Origin: CAZIAK01 sp964537035
GTDB lineage: Bacteria; Planctomycetota; B15-G4
Length of the DNA stretch: 64,000 bases
Reading direction: 5' to 3'
NCBI GenBank assembly: GCA_964537035.1
Contig: CAZIAK010000005.1
Coordinates: 62,001 to 126,000 of the forward strand
The notes under the pieces are model-generated. The model was not told where the DNA came from, searched no databases, and saw only the letters and a list, made by a program, of their open reading frames with translations. A program made the translations under genes and the position numbers. This document shows, piece after piece, positions 26,483-35,012 of the stretch. The stretch's first letter is position 1. Every line of letters starts with the position of its first letter.

Positions 26483-26532
26483 GCCGGGTCCAAGCGAAGT
26501 CCGAGCCTTGCCCAAGCTCTGGGCGAGCGGGC

Positions 26533-26550
26533 CGGGGGGGTGCCCCCCCG
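26533..26550. terminator. G7/C7 hairpin between convergent genes
   Basis: Seven G (26534-26540) and seven C (26543-26549) flanked by a C/G pair form a symmetric hairpin. It lies between the stop of the FHA gene and the stop of the minus-strand lipoprotein gene. It could end transcription from either side. There is no clear T-run. Confidence 0.5.
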
Positions 26551-26559
26551 AGAGTCTGC

Positions 26560-27063
26560 TCAGAGGTAGCCCAGCTGCTTCAGAGCCGCCTTGTCAGCGT
26601 CTGTGCCACCCTCGAGCACCCGCTTCTGCAGGTCAGCGATCAGCGGTTCGAAGGTGGACGCCATCTCGGGGTACTTCTGCTTGCAGGCGTCCAGAATCAG
26701 GATCGCGTCCTGATAGTTGGATTTGTCCATGACGAAGGTGCCGATCTGGCTGTACAGCTTGGCGTTGACCTTGCCGGGATGGGCGGTATCGAGGGTCTCG
26801 AGCGCGGCCAGGGCCTGCTTGCCTTCACCTTGGCTGCCCAGGGCCTGGAGGCGCAGCTTCTCGATACGCCAGACCGACGACGAGCTTGCCTTCTCGCCGG
26901 CGCAACGCTCCAGCAGAGGCCCGGCGTCGGCCACCACCGCAGCGTAATCCTTGGCGTTGTAGCTGTCCTGGAGGGCCGCGATGGAGTCGTTAAGAGAGGC
27001 GGGACCACAGGCGCTCAGCAAGGCGCCAACGGTGATCAAGAGGGCGCAGCAGGCTCGGGACAT
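26560..27063 (-). CDS. TPR-like lipoprotein with C-terminal LGYL tail
   Basis: The 167-residue product has a lipoprotein signal (MSRACCALLITVGALLSACG, lipobox L-S-A-C with Cys19) and a helical body with tetratricopeptide-like helices (SYNAKDYAAVVADAGPLL; LYSQIGTFVMDKSNYQDAIL). It is probably an outer-membrane or periplasmic lipoprotein. The last residues, TDADKAALKQLGYL, resemble the tails of the two RHH proteins and the APS kinase in the adjacent operon. It is transcribed divergently from that operon across a gap of about 370 nt containing an operator-like palindrome, so it may belong to the same regulon. Confidence 0.75.
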   Translation of the reverse strand: MSRACCALLITVGALLSACGPASLNDSIAALQDSYNAKDYAAVVADAGPLLERCAGEKASSSSVWRIEKLRLQALGSQGEGKQALAALETLDTAHPGKVNAKLYSQIGTFVMDKSNYQDAILILDACKQKYPEMASTFEPLIADLQKRVLEGGTDADKAALKQLGYL

Positions 27064-27317
27064 CAGGGCACTCCAAGGGTTGGTGAGAGGATCGGCGGAC
27101 GCCTCGGCGCCCTCAGTCCCCTACGCATGAAACGGCGGGTTGGCAGAAGAGAGATGACCGGGAAGGATACACACAGATCTGCGCCCAGGCACCCTCGACC
27201 CCAGAAGCAGCCCCCAAGGCCCCAGGCCATGCCTTGGGACCCGCTCGGCTGGGGCGAAAAATGCTGGAAAATGGCCCTTCCTGGGACTTGGCATACGCTC
27301 CATATGGTGTAAGGTCC

Positions 27318-27346
27318 GCACTCCAATCGGAGTGTCATTGGAGTGC
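27318..27346 (+). promoter_or_regulatory. Operator-like palindrome with three GGAGTG half-sites
   Basis: GCACTCCAAT (27318-27327) and its perfect reverse complement ATTGGAGTGC (27337-27346) flank a 9-nt spacer. The element contains three copies of the hexamer GGAGTG: inverted at 27319-27324 and direct at 27329-27334 and 27340-27345. It lies 91 nt upstream of the first RHH gene and downstream of weak promoter-like boxes (TTGGCA 27288-27293, TAAGGT 27310-27315). RHH proteins typically bind repeated short half-sites, so autoregulation by one of the two RHH proteins is the natural hypothesis. The rest of 27064-27436 shows no gene. Confidence 0.55.
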
Positions 27347-27436
27347 AATTGCCCTTCAGTGATCTCCCGCCCTTGCCGAAGAGGCCCTCTCGGCCTCGCC
27401 GCTGACCACCTCCACAGATCCACAGGGACCCTCACC

Positions 27437-27673
27437 ATGAAAGATCCAAAGGTCACCCTGAAGATCCCGCGACCGCTGTACGAGCGCATCCAAGAGGTCA
27501 TCGCTGACTCGGGCTTCAGCTCAGCCACGGACTTCATCGTCTTCGTGCTGCGCGACCTGGTCGGCGATCGAGCTCTTGAGAAGAGCGATCCCAGCAAAGA
27601 CGTCCAAGACCAATTCACAAACGACGAGCTGGCCAACATCCGGCGCAAGCTCGAAAACCTCGGCTACCTCTAA
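27437..27673 (+). CDS. Ribbon-helix-helix protein with C-terminal LGYL tail, first copy
   Basis: The start at 27437 is chosen because the domain begins directly after it. The 78-residue product opens with the ribbon strand PKVTLKIP, followed by helices LYERIQEVIADSG and SATDFIVFVLRDLV, the CopG/Arc/MetJ fold used for DNA binding as dimers. An acidic linker (about residues 48-65) leads to the tail DELANIRRKLENLGYL. The tail is related to that of the second RHH protein at 35013, the APS kinase and the divergent lipoprotein. It is the first gene of the operon and ends 24 nt before sat. It could regulate the operon or act as a tail-bearing adaptor. Confidence 0.8.
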   Translation: MKDPKVTLKIPRPLYERIQEVIADSGFSSATDFIVFVLRDLVGDRALEKSDPSKDVQDQFTNDELANIRRKLENLGYL

Positions 27674-27697
27674 GCCCAGAACCAGGAGACTGTACTG

Positions 27698-28852
27698 ATG
27701 ATCCCCGCACATGGTGGACGCCTGATCAACCGCATCGCCCAGGGCGCCCAACGCGACGAGCTGCTGGCTCGCGCCGAATCCGCTCCCCGGTTGGCCCTCA
27801 ACGAGCGCGAAGTCGCTGACCTCGAGATGATCGGTATCGGCGCCATGAGCCCCCTCGAGGGCTTCATGAGCAAGGACGACCTGCACTCCGTGGTGCACGA
27901 CTGCCGCCTGTCCACCGGCGTGGTCTGGCCTCTGGCCGTGACCCTGTCCAACAAGGGCCTCGACCTCAAGGCTGGCGACTTCATCAGTCTGGTCGACGAC
28001 AACGATCGCCTGCTCGGCGTCATGGACGTCGACGAGGTCTACTCCTACGACAAGAAAGAAGAGGCCGAAGGCACCCTGGGCACCTCTGACGACGCTCACC
28101 CGGGCGTGGGCTACCTGAACTCGATCGGCGATCAGTACGTTGCCGGCAGCATCTGGGTGCTCAACATGCCCGAGCACGAGTTCGCCAACAACTACCGCCT
28201 CACCCCCCGTGAGACCCGGGTGCTGTTCAAGGTCAAGGGCTGGAAGTCCGTCGTGGCTTTCCAGACTCGCAACCCCATCCACCGGGCTCACGAGTACCTG
28301 ACCAAGTGCGCCCTCGAGATGGTCGACGGCCTGCTGATTCACCCGCTGGTCGGTGCCACCAAGGCCGACGACATTCCGGCGGAGGTGCGCATGCAGTGCT
28401 ACAGCACCCTGCTCGACAAGTACTACCCTCAAGATCGCACCTCTCTGGCGGTCTACCCCCAGGCCATGCGCTACGCCGGGCCCCGTGAAGCGGTCTTCCA
28501 CGCCCTGCTGCGCCAGAACTACGGTTGCACCCACTTCATCGTGGGCCGTGATCACGCCGGCGTGGGCAGCTACTACGGCACTTTCGATGCCCAGGACATC
28601 TTCGACACGTTCGCCGAGGGCGAGATCGGCATCAAGCTGCTCAAGTTCGAGCACGCCTTCTGGGACAACGTCGCTGGCGCCATGGCCTCCACCAAGACTG
28701 GTGCGGCCACCAAGCCCGAAGACAAGGTCTTCTTGTCTGGCACCAAGGTCCGGGAGATGCTCACCGCTGGGCAACGCCCGCCCGTCGAGTTCACCCGCCC
28801 CGAGGTGGCCGACATCCTGATCGAAGCCATGTCCACCAAGGCTTCTGTCTGA
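27698..28852 (+). CDS. sat: Sulfate adenylyltransferase (ATP sulfurylase)
   Basis: Sat makes adenosine 5'-phosphosulfate (APS) from sulfate and ATP. The 384-residue sequence is a full-length single-domain enzyme. It has the nucleotide-binding FQTRNPIHRAHEYL near residue 188 and the VGRDHAGVGSYYGTFDAQD motif near 283. Other conserved pieces are LVGATKADDIP and YAGPREAVFHALLRQNYGC. It lacks a fused APS kinase domain; cysC is a separate gene at 29967. Position between the RHH gene and a sulfatase-fold gene suggests a dedicated sulfate-activation operon rather than general assimilation, as no reductase genes are close. Confidence 0.97.
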   Translation: MIPAHGGRLINRIAQGAQRDELLARAESAPRLALNEREVADLEMIGIGAMSPLEGFMSKDDLHSVVHDCRLSTGVVWPLAVTLSNKGLDLKAGDFISLVDDNDRLLGVMDVDEVYSYDKKEEAEGTLGTSDDAHPGVGYLNSIGDQYVAGSIWVLNMPEHEFANNYRLTPRETRVLFKVKGWKSVVAFQTRNPIHRAHEYLTKCALEMVDGLLIHPLVGATKADDIPAEVRMQCYSTLLDKYYPQDRTSLAVYPQAMRYAGPREAVFHALLRQNYGCTHFIVGRDHAGVGSYYGTFDAQDIFDTFAEGEIGIKLLKFEHAFWDNVAGAMASTKTGAATKPEDKVFLSGTKVREMLTAGQRPPVEFTRPEVADILIEAMSTKASV

Positions 28853-28888
28853 CGCTTCTCCCCCGCTCTCTTCTGGAAGGCTTGCCGC

Positions 28889-29848
28889 ATGGGCATCTTC
28901 GGAAACATGTTCAAGAAGCCTCCGCGCAACGTGCAGGCGCCGACTCGCCCCCTGGGCAGTCCGGCGGCTGCGCCCCAGCGCGGAACAGTGAAGGCCAAGA
29001 ACAACTACATCGTCATCATCATGGACAGCTGTCGTTACGACTCGTTCATGGCCGCAGAGCCCAAGAACATCCCCATGCTCTCGGGCGGCAAGATCGAGTC
29101 ACGTTTCTCGTACGCCAGCTGGACAGGCCCGAGTCACTACAACCTGCTCATGGGTCTGCTGCCTCACGTCAGCCCCCAGAACGAGTTCGCGTCCGAGTAC
29201 TACAAGAACGACTTCCTGAACTACAACACGCGCTTCGGTTGCGAAGGCATGGAGTTCGGCAAGCTCGTTCCGTCACTCTGGATGCCTGAGTACCTGCAGA
29301 AGGAGCTGGGCTACACGACTCACGCCCGGGTCTCCCTGCCGGTGCTCAACAGCAAGACCAACATCAACCGGGGCTTTGACACCTTCCAGTTGATGGACAA
29401 GCACAACGACATGCTCTCCATGCTGCCGACGCTGCATTTCGACAGCGAGCGCCCGTCGTTCCACCTGCTCAACGTGGGCGAGACGCACTACCCGTTCGTC
29501 AAGCCCGACGAAGACCCCAAGGACTGGCCCCGCATCAGCGGTGTCCACGGCGTCTTCAAGCACCTCGACAAGCAGACCGTGGGTGGCAAGCTGGTTTCGG
29601 ACGAAGAGGCTCCCAAGTTCTTCGACCAGAAGCGGCTCGACCAGCTGCGCGAGATGCAGATCGACACCGTGCGCTACCTCGACAAGGAGGTCTTCCCGGC
29701 GCTGTTCGACACCGTGCCCGAGAACACCTACATCACGGTGACCGCTGACCACGGCGAGCTGTTCGGCGAGAGCGGCTACTTTGGCCACGGTCCGATCATG
29801 CACGAGAAGGTCTTCCAGGTGCCGTTCCTCGAAGGCAAGATCCGCTAG
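28889..29848 (+). CDS. Cytoplasmic sulfatase/alkaline-phosphatase-fold enzyme
   Basis: The 319-residue protein has no signal peptide or membrane helix. It carries the metal-site motif VIIMDSCRYDSF (Asp46), the nucleophile region YASWTGPSHYNLLMG with Thr79 in the W-T-x-P-S-H position, and the second metal site TADHGELFGESGYFGHG near residue 287. A formylglycine C-x-P-x-R motif is absent, so it is more likely a phosphatase, phosphodiesterase or phosphotransferase than a classical type I sulfatase. It is 36 nt downstream of sat and is separated from cysC by a perfect hairpin. Being cytoplasmic next to APS/PAPS enzymes, it might act on nucleotides or sulfated metabolites; this is inference. Confidence 0.85.
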   Translation: MGIFGNMFKKPPRNVQAPTRPLGSPAAAPQRGTVKAKNNYIVIIMDSCRYDSFMAAEPKNIPMLSGGKIESRFSYASWTGPSHYNLLMGLLPHVSPQNEFASEYYKNDFLNYNTRFGCEGMEFGKLVPSLWMPEYLQKELGYTTHARVSLPVLNSKTNINRGFDTFQLMDKHNDMLSMLPTLHFDSERPSFHLLNVGETHYPFVKPDEDPKDWPRISGVHGVFKHLDKQTVGGKLVSDEEAPKFFDQKRLDQLREMQIDTVRYLDKEVFPALFDTVPENTYITVTADHGELFGESGYFGHGPIMHEKVFQVPFLEGKIR

Positions 29849-29877
29849 GCCGAGCCTCGCGGAACCCAGTCCGAAAA

Positions 29878-29912
29878 CAGGGTGTGGGAGCCCACTGAGT
29901 TCCCACACCCTG
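29878..29912 (+). terminator. Perfect 12-bp hairpin between the sulfatase-fold gene and cysC
   Basis: CAGGGTGTGGGA (29878-29889) and TCCCACACCCTG (29901-29912) are exact reverse complements with an 11-nt loop. No T-run follows, so it may be an mRNA-processing or stability element or a weak attenuator inside the operon rather than a full terminator. The 54 nt after it hold the cysC ribosome-binding region. Confidence 0.5.
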
Positions 29913-29966
29913 CTGACCACACCCGTATTCCAACACTCCCCACTGACACAACCGAAAGCGATAGCG

Positions 29967-30575
29967 ATGGCTCACAAGGGCTTTACCCTCTGGTTCACCG
30001 GCCTCTCCGGCGCGGGCAAGACCACCCTGGCCAAGAAGGTCGAGAAGATCATGGTCCGCCGCGGCATGAACGTCGAGATGCTCGACGGCGATGTCGTGCG
30101 CACCAACCTCAGCAAGGGCCTCGGCTTCTCGAAAGAAGACCGGGACACCAACATCCGCCGCATCGGCTTCGTGGCCAGCCTCCTGGCTCGCAACAACACG
30201 GCCTGCCTGGCCGCCGCGATCTCTCCCTACGCTGACATTCGCCGCGAGGTCCGGGCCCTCCACGAGAACTTCGTCGAGGTCTTCACCGCCTGCTCCCTCG
30301 ACGCCCTCGAGGCCCGTGACGTGAAGGGCCTGTACAAGAAAGCCCGCGCCGGTGAGATCAAAGGCTTCACTGGCGTGGACGATCCGTACGATGAGCCAGA
30401 GAACGCTGAAATCACGATCGACTCCGAGAACGAGTCCATTGACGAGTCCCTGGACAAGATCGTGCGCTACCTTGAGACCAAGGGTCTGATGCCTGCCGCC
30501 GTGGAGGACGACATGTCCGCCGAAGAGGAGGCTCAGATCCAGGCCAAGCTCAAGGCCCTCAACTTCATCTCCTGA
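29967..30575 (+). CDS. cysC: Adenylylsulfate (APS) kinase with C-terminal tail
   Basis: CysC phosphorylates APS to PAPS. The 202-residue product shows Walker A GLSGAGKTT (12-20), LDGDVVRTNLSKGLGFSKED, RDTNIRRIGFVASLLARN, ISPYADIRREVR and KARAGEIKGFTGVDDPYD, so the catalytic core is complete. It extends beyond the usual end by an acidic linker and the tail EEEAQIQAKLKALNFIS. That tail resembles the RHH protein tails in the same operon (L-N-F-I-S in place of L-G-Y-I-S). Start ATG 29967 is used because the next upstream in-frame start runs through the hairpin. It is 28 nt before the first membrane phosphodiesterase gene. Confidence 0.95.
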   Translation: MAHKGFTLWFTGLSGAGKTTLAKKVEKIMVRRGMNVEMLDGDVVRTNLSKGLGFSKEDRDTNIRRIGFVASLLARNNTACLAAAISPYADIRREVRALHENFVEVFTACSLDALEARDVKGLYKKARAGEIKGFTGVDDPYDEPENAEITIDSENESIDESLDKIVRYLETKGLMPAAVEDDMSAEEEAQIQAKLKALNFIS

Positions 30576-30603
30576 GCGACCAAACCCAAGGAACCCGGCT
30601 CCG

Positions 30604-32856
30604 ATGCGCTTCGTCAGGATCACTCTTCTCGTTGTCCTATGGGTCCTGTTTGCGTCGCCCTCCGCTGACGCCTACATCGGCCCCGGAGCCGGGTTCGCCT
30701 TCGCTGGCTCAGCGCTGGTGCTGGTCACCACGCTGTTCCTCGCCGTAGGCACCATCCTGATCTTCCCCCTGCGGTTGATCTGGCGGCTGATTCTCACCGG
30801 CAACCCGTACAAGAAGGCGCGGGTCAAGCGGGTGGTCATCCTCGGTCTCGACGGCATGGACCCGGGCATCGCCACCAAGCTCATGCGTGAGGGCCGCCTG
30901 CCCAACCTGCAGAGATTGGCGGACAAGGGCGTGTTCAGGCCCCTGGGCACCAGCTACCCGTCCATGTCGCCTGTGGCCTGGAGTTCGTTCACCACCGGCG
31001 TCGACCCGTCCCGGCACAACATCTACGACTTCTTGACCCGTGACCCGTGCACCTACATGCCCATGCTCTCCAGCACGGACATCCGCTCGGCCAAACGGGT
31101 GCTGAACATCGGCAAGTTCATGATCCCCCTGCCGGGTCAGACCGTGTCGATCAGGCTGCTGCAAAAGAGCCAGGCCTTCTGGAAGCTGCTGGGCGAGAAG
31201 CACATCCCCTCGACCATTCAGCGGGTGCCCATCACCTTCCCCCCGGTGCCCTTCAAGGGCCTGTTGCTGTCGGGCATGTGTGTCCCTGATCTGCGGGGCA
31301 GCCAGGGCACGTTCGGCTTCTTCTCCACCCAGAGCAGCGACGGTCACGCGGCCTTCACCGGCGGTGAGCAGACCGTCCTGCGGCGCAGCGGCAACATCTG
31401 CCGCACCCGGGTCGTGGGCCCGGATGACGGCGCGGGTGGGCGCATGACCATCCCGGTCACGATCACCATCGCCGCCGACAACAAGAGCGCCACCCTCGAG
31501 ATCGATGGCTGCGACCCGTTCACCCTGGCGCCAGAGACCTATAGCGACTGGATCACCCTGGAGTTCAAGGCCAAGGGTGTGGGCAAGGCCTGTGGCATCG
31601 CGCGCTTCTACATCACCGCGATGGAGCCCGACTTCAACCTCTACCACACGCCGATCCACATCGACCCGGAGAACCCGGCGATGCCCATCAGCCACCCCTC
31701 GGTGTACGCGATCTACCTGGCCAAGAAGCTGGGCAAGTTCGCCACCCTGGGACTGGCCGAGGACACCTGGGCGCTGAACGAGCGGGTCATCGACGAGAAG
31801 GCCTTCTACGAGCAGGCCATGCTCATCGCCGACGAGCGCGAGGCCATGTTCAAGGACGCCCTGGCCCGCACCCAGAAGGGCCTGGTCACCTGCGTGTTCG
31901 ACACCACTGATCGTGTCCAGCACATGTTCTACCGCTACCTCGACCCCGACCACCCCGCCAACGAGGGCCGCGACACCGAGACCTGGAAGGACGCGATCCC
32001 CATGGTCTACGAGCGCATGGACAAGATGATCGGCGAGATGTGGGACGAGCTGGTCCGCGACGACACCTGCTTCATGGTCATCAGCGACCACGGCTTCACC
32101 AACTTCCGCCGAGGCGTGAACCTGAATGCCTGGCTCCGAGATGAGGGCTACCTCTTCCTCAAGGACGACAGCGACCTCTCCGGCGACTGGTTCGCCAACG
32201 TCGATTGGAGCCGCACCCGGGCCTTCAGCCTGGGGCTCACCGGGATGTTCATCAACCGCAAGGGCCGGGAGGCCAGCGGCATCGTGGCAGAGGGCGCCGA
32301 GTACGACAGCCTGGTCCAGGAGCTGATCACCAAGCTCAAAGACCTGACCGACCCGAAGGACGGCCGCAAGGCGATCCTCGATGTGTTCGCTGCCACCGAT
32401 TTCTTCAGCGGCCCGTACCGTTTCGACGCGCCCGACCTGATCATCGGCTACGACGGCGGCTTCCGGAACAGCTGGGACTGCGCCACAGGCGCCGTGCCAG
32501 CAGACGTCTTCTCCGACAACACCAAGAGCTGGAGCGGCGACCACTGCGTCGACCCGCGCATCGTCCCCGGGGTGATGTTCAGCAACATGAAGATCAACTC
32601 CGAGACGCCCAGCCTGCTCGACATGGCTCCGTCGGTGCTGAAGCTGTTCGGCCAAGAGGTACCGGACTACATGCAGGGCGCAGCCCTCTATGCAGACACC
32701 CCTGGCGCTGACACCGTGGGAGGGCCCCTCGACCCCACGACGCTGAGTCAGTCTGGTTCCGCTCCAGGAGCCCTGATCTTCCCGAACGGCCGACCTGGCC
32801 TGAGCCCCGCAGAAGAGCCTGCCTCCCTGGCAGCTGCTGAGGACACCCCGAAATGA
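30604..32856 (+). CDS. Membrane-anchored type I phosphodiesterase/nucleotide-pyrophosphatase-fold protein
   Basis: The 750-residue protein has an N-terminal signal or first helix (residues about 3-22) followed by the motif AYIGPGAGF and a second hydrophobic helix (about 35-63). The alkaline-phosphatase-superfamily domain then begins with VVILGLDGMDPG (Asp83, Asp86), the nucleophile region YPSMSPVAWSSFTTG (Ser122), and a later metal site VISDHGFTNFRRGVNLNAWL near residue 494. Substrates of this family are phosphodiesters or pyrophosphates; the substrate here is unknown. Its stop overlaps the start of its paralog at 32853. A low-complexity C-terminal extension of about 40 residues follows the domain. 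Confidence 0.88.
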   Translation: MRFVRITLLVVLWVLFASPSADAYIGPGAGFAFAGSALVLVTTLFLAVGTILIFPLRLIWRLILTGNPYKKARVKRVVILGLDGMDPGIATKLMREGRLPNLQRLADKGVFRPLGTSYPSMSPVAWSSFTTGVDPSRHNIYDFLTRDPCTYMPMLSSTDIRSAKRVLNIGKFMIPLPGQTVSIRLLQKSQAFWKLLGEKHIPSTIQRVPITFPPVPFKGLLLSGMCVPDLRGSQGTFGFFSTQSSDGHAAFTGGEQTVLRRSGNICRTRVVGPDDGAGGRMTIPVTITIAADNKSATLEIDGCDPFTLAPETYSDWITLEFKAKGVGKACGIARFYITAMEPDFNLYHTPIHIDPENPAMPISHPSVYAIYLAKKLGKFATLGLAEDTWALNERVIDEKAFYEQAMLIADEREAMFKDALARTQKGLVTCVFDTTDRVQHMFYRYLDPDHPANEGRDTETWKDAIPMVYERMDKMIGEMWDELVRDDTCFMVISDHGFTNFRRGVNLNAWLRDEGYLFLKDDSDLSGDWFANVDWSRTRAFSLGLTGMFINRKGREASGIVAEGAEYDSLVQELITKLKDLTDPKDGRKAILDVFAATDFFSGPYRFDAPDLIIGYDGGFRNSWDCATGAVPADVFSDNTKSWSGDHCVDPRIVPGVMFSNMKINSETPSLLDMAPSVLKLFGQEVPDYMQGAALYADTPGADTVGGPLDPTTLSQSGSAPGALIFPNGRPGLSPAEEPASLAAAEDTPK

Positions 32857-34976
32857 TCGCCACCATGGCACCCCTGGCCAGAACGACCTGGGCCTTGGCG
32901 TTGTGCGCTTCTGCCGCACTCTGCTCCCCCGGCCCCGCCACTGCGGCGGAGCCCGAAGTCCCTGGGCCAGCGGCCGCCCCTGGCGGCGTGTTCGTGCTGG
33001 GCATCGACGGTGTCGACCCGGTGATCCTGCAGCGCTTCATGGACGAGGGCAAGGCGCCGAACTTCTCGCAGCTGGTTCAAGAGGGCACCTTCCAGGAGCT
33101 GGGCACCTCGAACCCGCCCCAGAGCCCCGTGGCCTGGTCGAACTTCGTCACCGGCATGAACCCAGGCGGCCACGGCATCTACGACTTCATCCACCGTGAC
33201 CCGGCGACCTACGGCCCCATCTCATCAGCCACGCCACCTCTCGACCCCGCCGACAACCCGACGATCCTTGAGATCTTCGGCATGGCCCTGCCCCTGGGCG
33301 GCGGCGCCATCGAGAACAACCGCACGGGCATGCCCTTCTGGGACCACCTGCACGACGCGGGGGTCGACGTCGAGATCTACCGCATGCCGGGCAACTTCCC
33401 GCCCACGCCCTCCGAGGCCAAGACCCTCTCTGGCATGGGCACCGATGATCTGCGAGCGACCAACGGCCAGTACTACTGGTTCCACGACGACATCCTGAGC
33501 AACCCGTCCGACTACAAGGCCGACCTGACCCAGGTCGTGGCCGATGACGACGATGACGACGGGTTCGCCGAGACCATCCGCACCTTTCTGCGGGGACCTG
33601 CCGATGCCATGCGCGTCGACCCGCCCAGCGAGCACATCGAGCTGCCCATGCTGATCCGCATCTCGCCCGACGACGAGCTGGCCTGGATCACCATCGGCGA
33701 TGCCCAGACCATCGTTCGTGAAGGCGAGTGGAGCGAGTGGCTCGACGTGACCTTCGACGCCATGCCCGGTGGCATGGCGCCCATGATGGGCATGGTCAGG
33801 TTCTATGCCAAAGAGCTGAAACCCGGCTTCAAGCTGTACGTCTCCCCGCTCAACTTCAGCGCCGAGTCACCGGCCACCCCCATCACCACTCCGGACGACT
33901 TCGCTCCTGAGCTGGCCGACGCCCTGGGCTCTTTCTACACCCAGGGCATGCCCGAAGAGACCAACGCCTACAAAGATGGCCTCTTTGATCCGGTCGACTT
34001 CGCCAAACAGGTGCGCCTGGTCCACGAAGACGGGCACGCCATGCTCGACCTGGCCGCCAAGCGTTTTGATCCTGCGGCGGGTGACATGACCTTCATGTAC
34101 CTGTCGGACATCGACCTGCAGTGCCACATGCTCTGGCACCTCCATGATCCCAAGTACCCCGACGCCCCGCAGCACCCGGCCTTCCGCGCTGATGAGCCCG
34201 GCGTGGGGCAAGGGTTCCTCGAAGAGTTCTACATGGGCATCGATCGGGTGCTGGGCAAGCTGCGCGAGCGCCTGCCGCCGGAGACCCTGCTGATCGTCAT
34301 GAGCGACCATGGCTTCCAGCCCTTCACGCGCAAGATCAACCTGAACGACTGGCTCGTCCAAGAGGGCTATCTGGTGCTCAACGGCGACCGGACCACCGGC
34401 GCCATGGGCCTGGCTCACGACAGCGAGACCCACGAGATCGACTGGGAGAACACGTCCATCGATTGGCGCCGCACCAAGGCCTACGGCCTGGGTTTCAACG
34501 GCATCTACCTCAATCGTCAAGGCCGCGAAGTTGAGGGTATCGTCAGCGATGCAGAGGCCGCCGGCCTGATCGCCGAGATCTCTGCCAAGCTCGCCGCCCT
34601 CATCGACCCCAAGAACGGCCTCAAGCCTGTGCTGGCTGCCTACGCTGGCAGCGATATCTACACAGGCAGCAGTACCGTCGACCGCACCGCCGAGGCCCCT
34701 GACATCGTCATCGGCTACGACAAGGGCTACGGTGCCTCCGAGCACACGACCTTGGGCGAGATCACCGGCGAGGCCATCATCTACGACAACACCGGCCACG
34801 ACTTCACGGGCAACCATCTGATGGACCCCAGCGTCGTGCCCGGCATCCTGATCGTGAACCGCAAGCTGGCCCACGACGGCAACGACCTGACCGATGTCAC
34901 GGCCACACTGCTCGACCACTACGCCGTGCCCAAGGGCGACGGCATGGTCGGCGAGACCTTCCTGCAACACCAATAA
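32853..34976 (+). CDS. Exported type I phosphodiesterase/nucleotide-pyrophosphatase-fold protein, paralog
   Basis: The 707-residue product has a signal peptide (residues about 1-32, cleavage near T-A-A-E). The same catalytic set as its upstream neighbour follows: LGIDGVDPV (Asp52), NPPQSPVAWSNFVTG (Ser91) and VMSDHGFQPFTRKINLNDWL near residue 484. It lacks the second membrane helix of the upstream copy, so one copy is probably held at the membrane and this one released to the periplasm. Start overlaps the previous stop by 4 nt (ATGA), showing translational coupling. Similarity along the whole length marks the pair as a tandem duplication that has since diverged. Confidence 0.88.
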   Translation: MIATMAPLARTTWALALCASAALCSPGPATAAEPEVPGPAAAPGGVFVLGIDGVDPVILQRFMDEGKAPNFSQLVQEGTFQELGTSNPPQSPVAWSNFVTGMNPGGHGIYDFIHRDPATYGPISSATPPLDPADNPTILEIFGMALPLGGGAIENNRTGMPFWDHLHDAGVDVEIYRMPGNFPPTPSEAKTLSGMGTDDLRATNGQYYWFHDDILSNPSDYKADLTQVVADDDDDDGFAETIRTFLRGPADAMRVDPPSEHIELPMLIRISPDDELAWITIGDAQTIVREGEWSEWLDVTFDAMPGGMAPMMGMVRFYAKELKPGFKLYVSPLNFSAESPATPITTPDDFAPELADALGSFYTQGMPEETNAYKDGLFDPVDFAKQVRLVHEDGHAMLDLAAKRFDPAAGDMTFMYLSDIDLQCHMLWHLHDPKYPDAPQHPAFRADEPGVGQGFLEEFYMGIDRVLGKLRERLPPETLLIVMSDHGFQPFTRKINLNDWLVQEGYLVLNGDRTTGAMGLAHDSETHEIDWENTSIDWRRTKAYGLGFNGIYLNRQGREVEGIVSDAEAAGLIAEISAKLAALIDPKNGLKPVLAAYAGSDIYTGSSTVDRTAEAPDIVIGYDKGYGASEHTTLGEITGEAIIYDNTGHDFTGNHLMDPSVVPGILIVNRKLAHDGNDLTDVTATLLDHYAVPKGDGMVGETFLQHQ

Positions 34977-35012
34977 CTCACCAAGCCCCCCATACCTTTC
35001 CGGGAGACGACC

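Noticed and set aside
30709..32919. Long open frame of 736 codons on the minus strand opposite the first phosphodiesterase gene
   Set aside because: It is the antisense shadow of a well supported gene in GC-rich DNA; the translation is low-complexity His/Val/Gly/Asp-rich without any recognisable domain.
28889..34976. Sulfatase-fold proteins considered as classical formylglycine sulfatases
   Set aside because: None of the three has a C-x-P-x-R or S-x-P-x-R motif; Thr or Ser sits at the nucleophile position.
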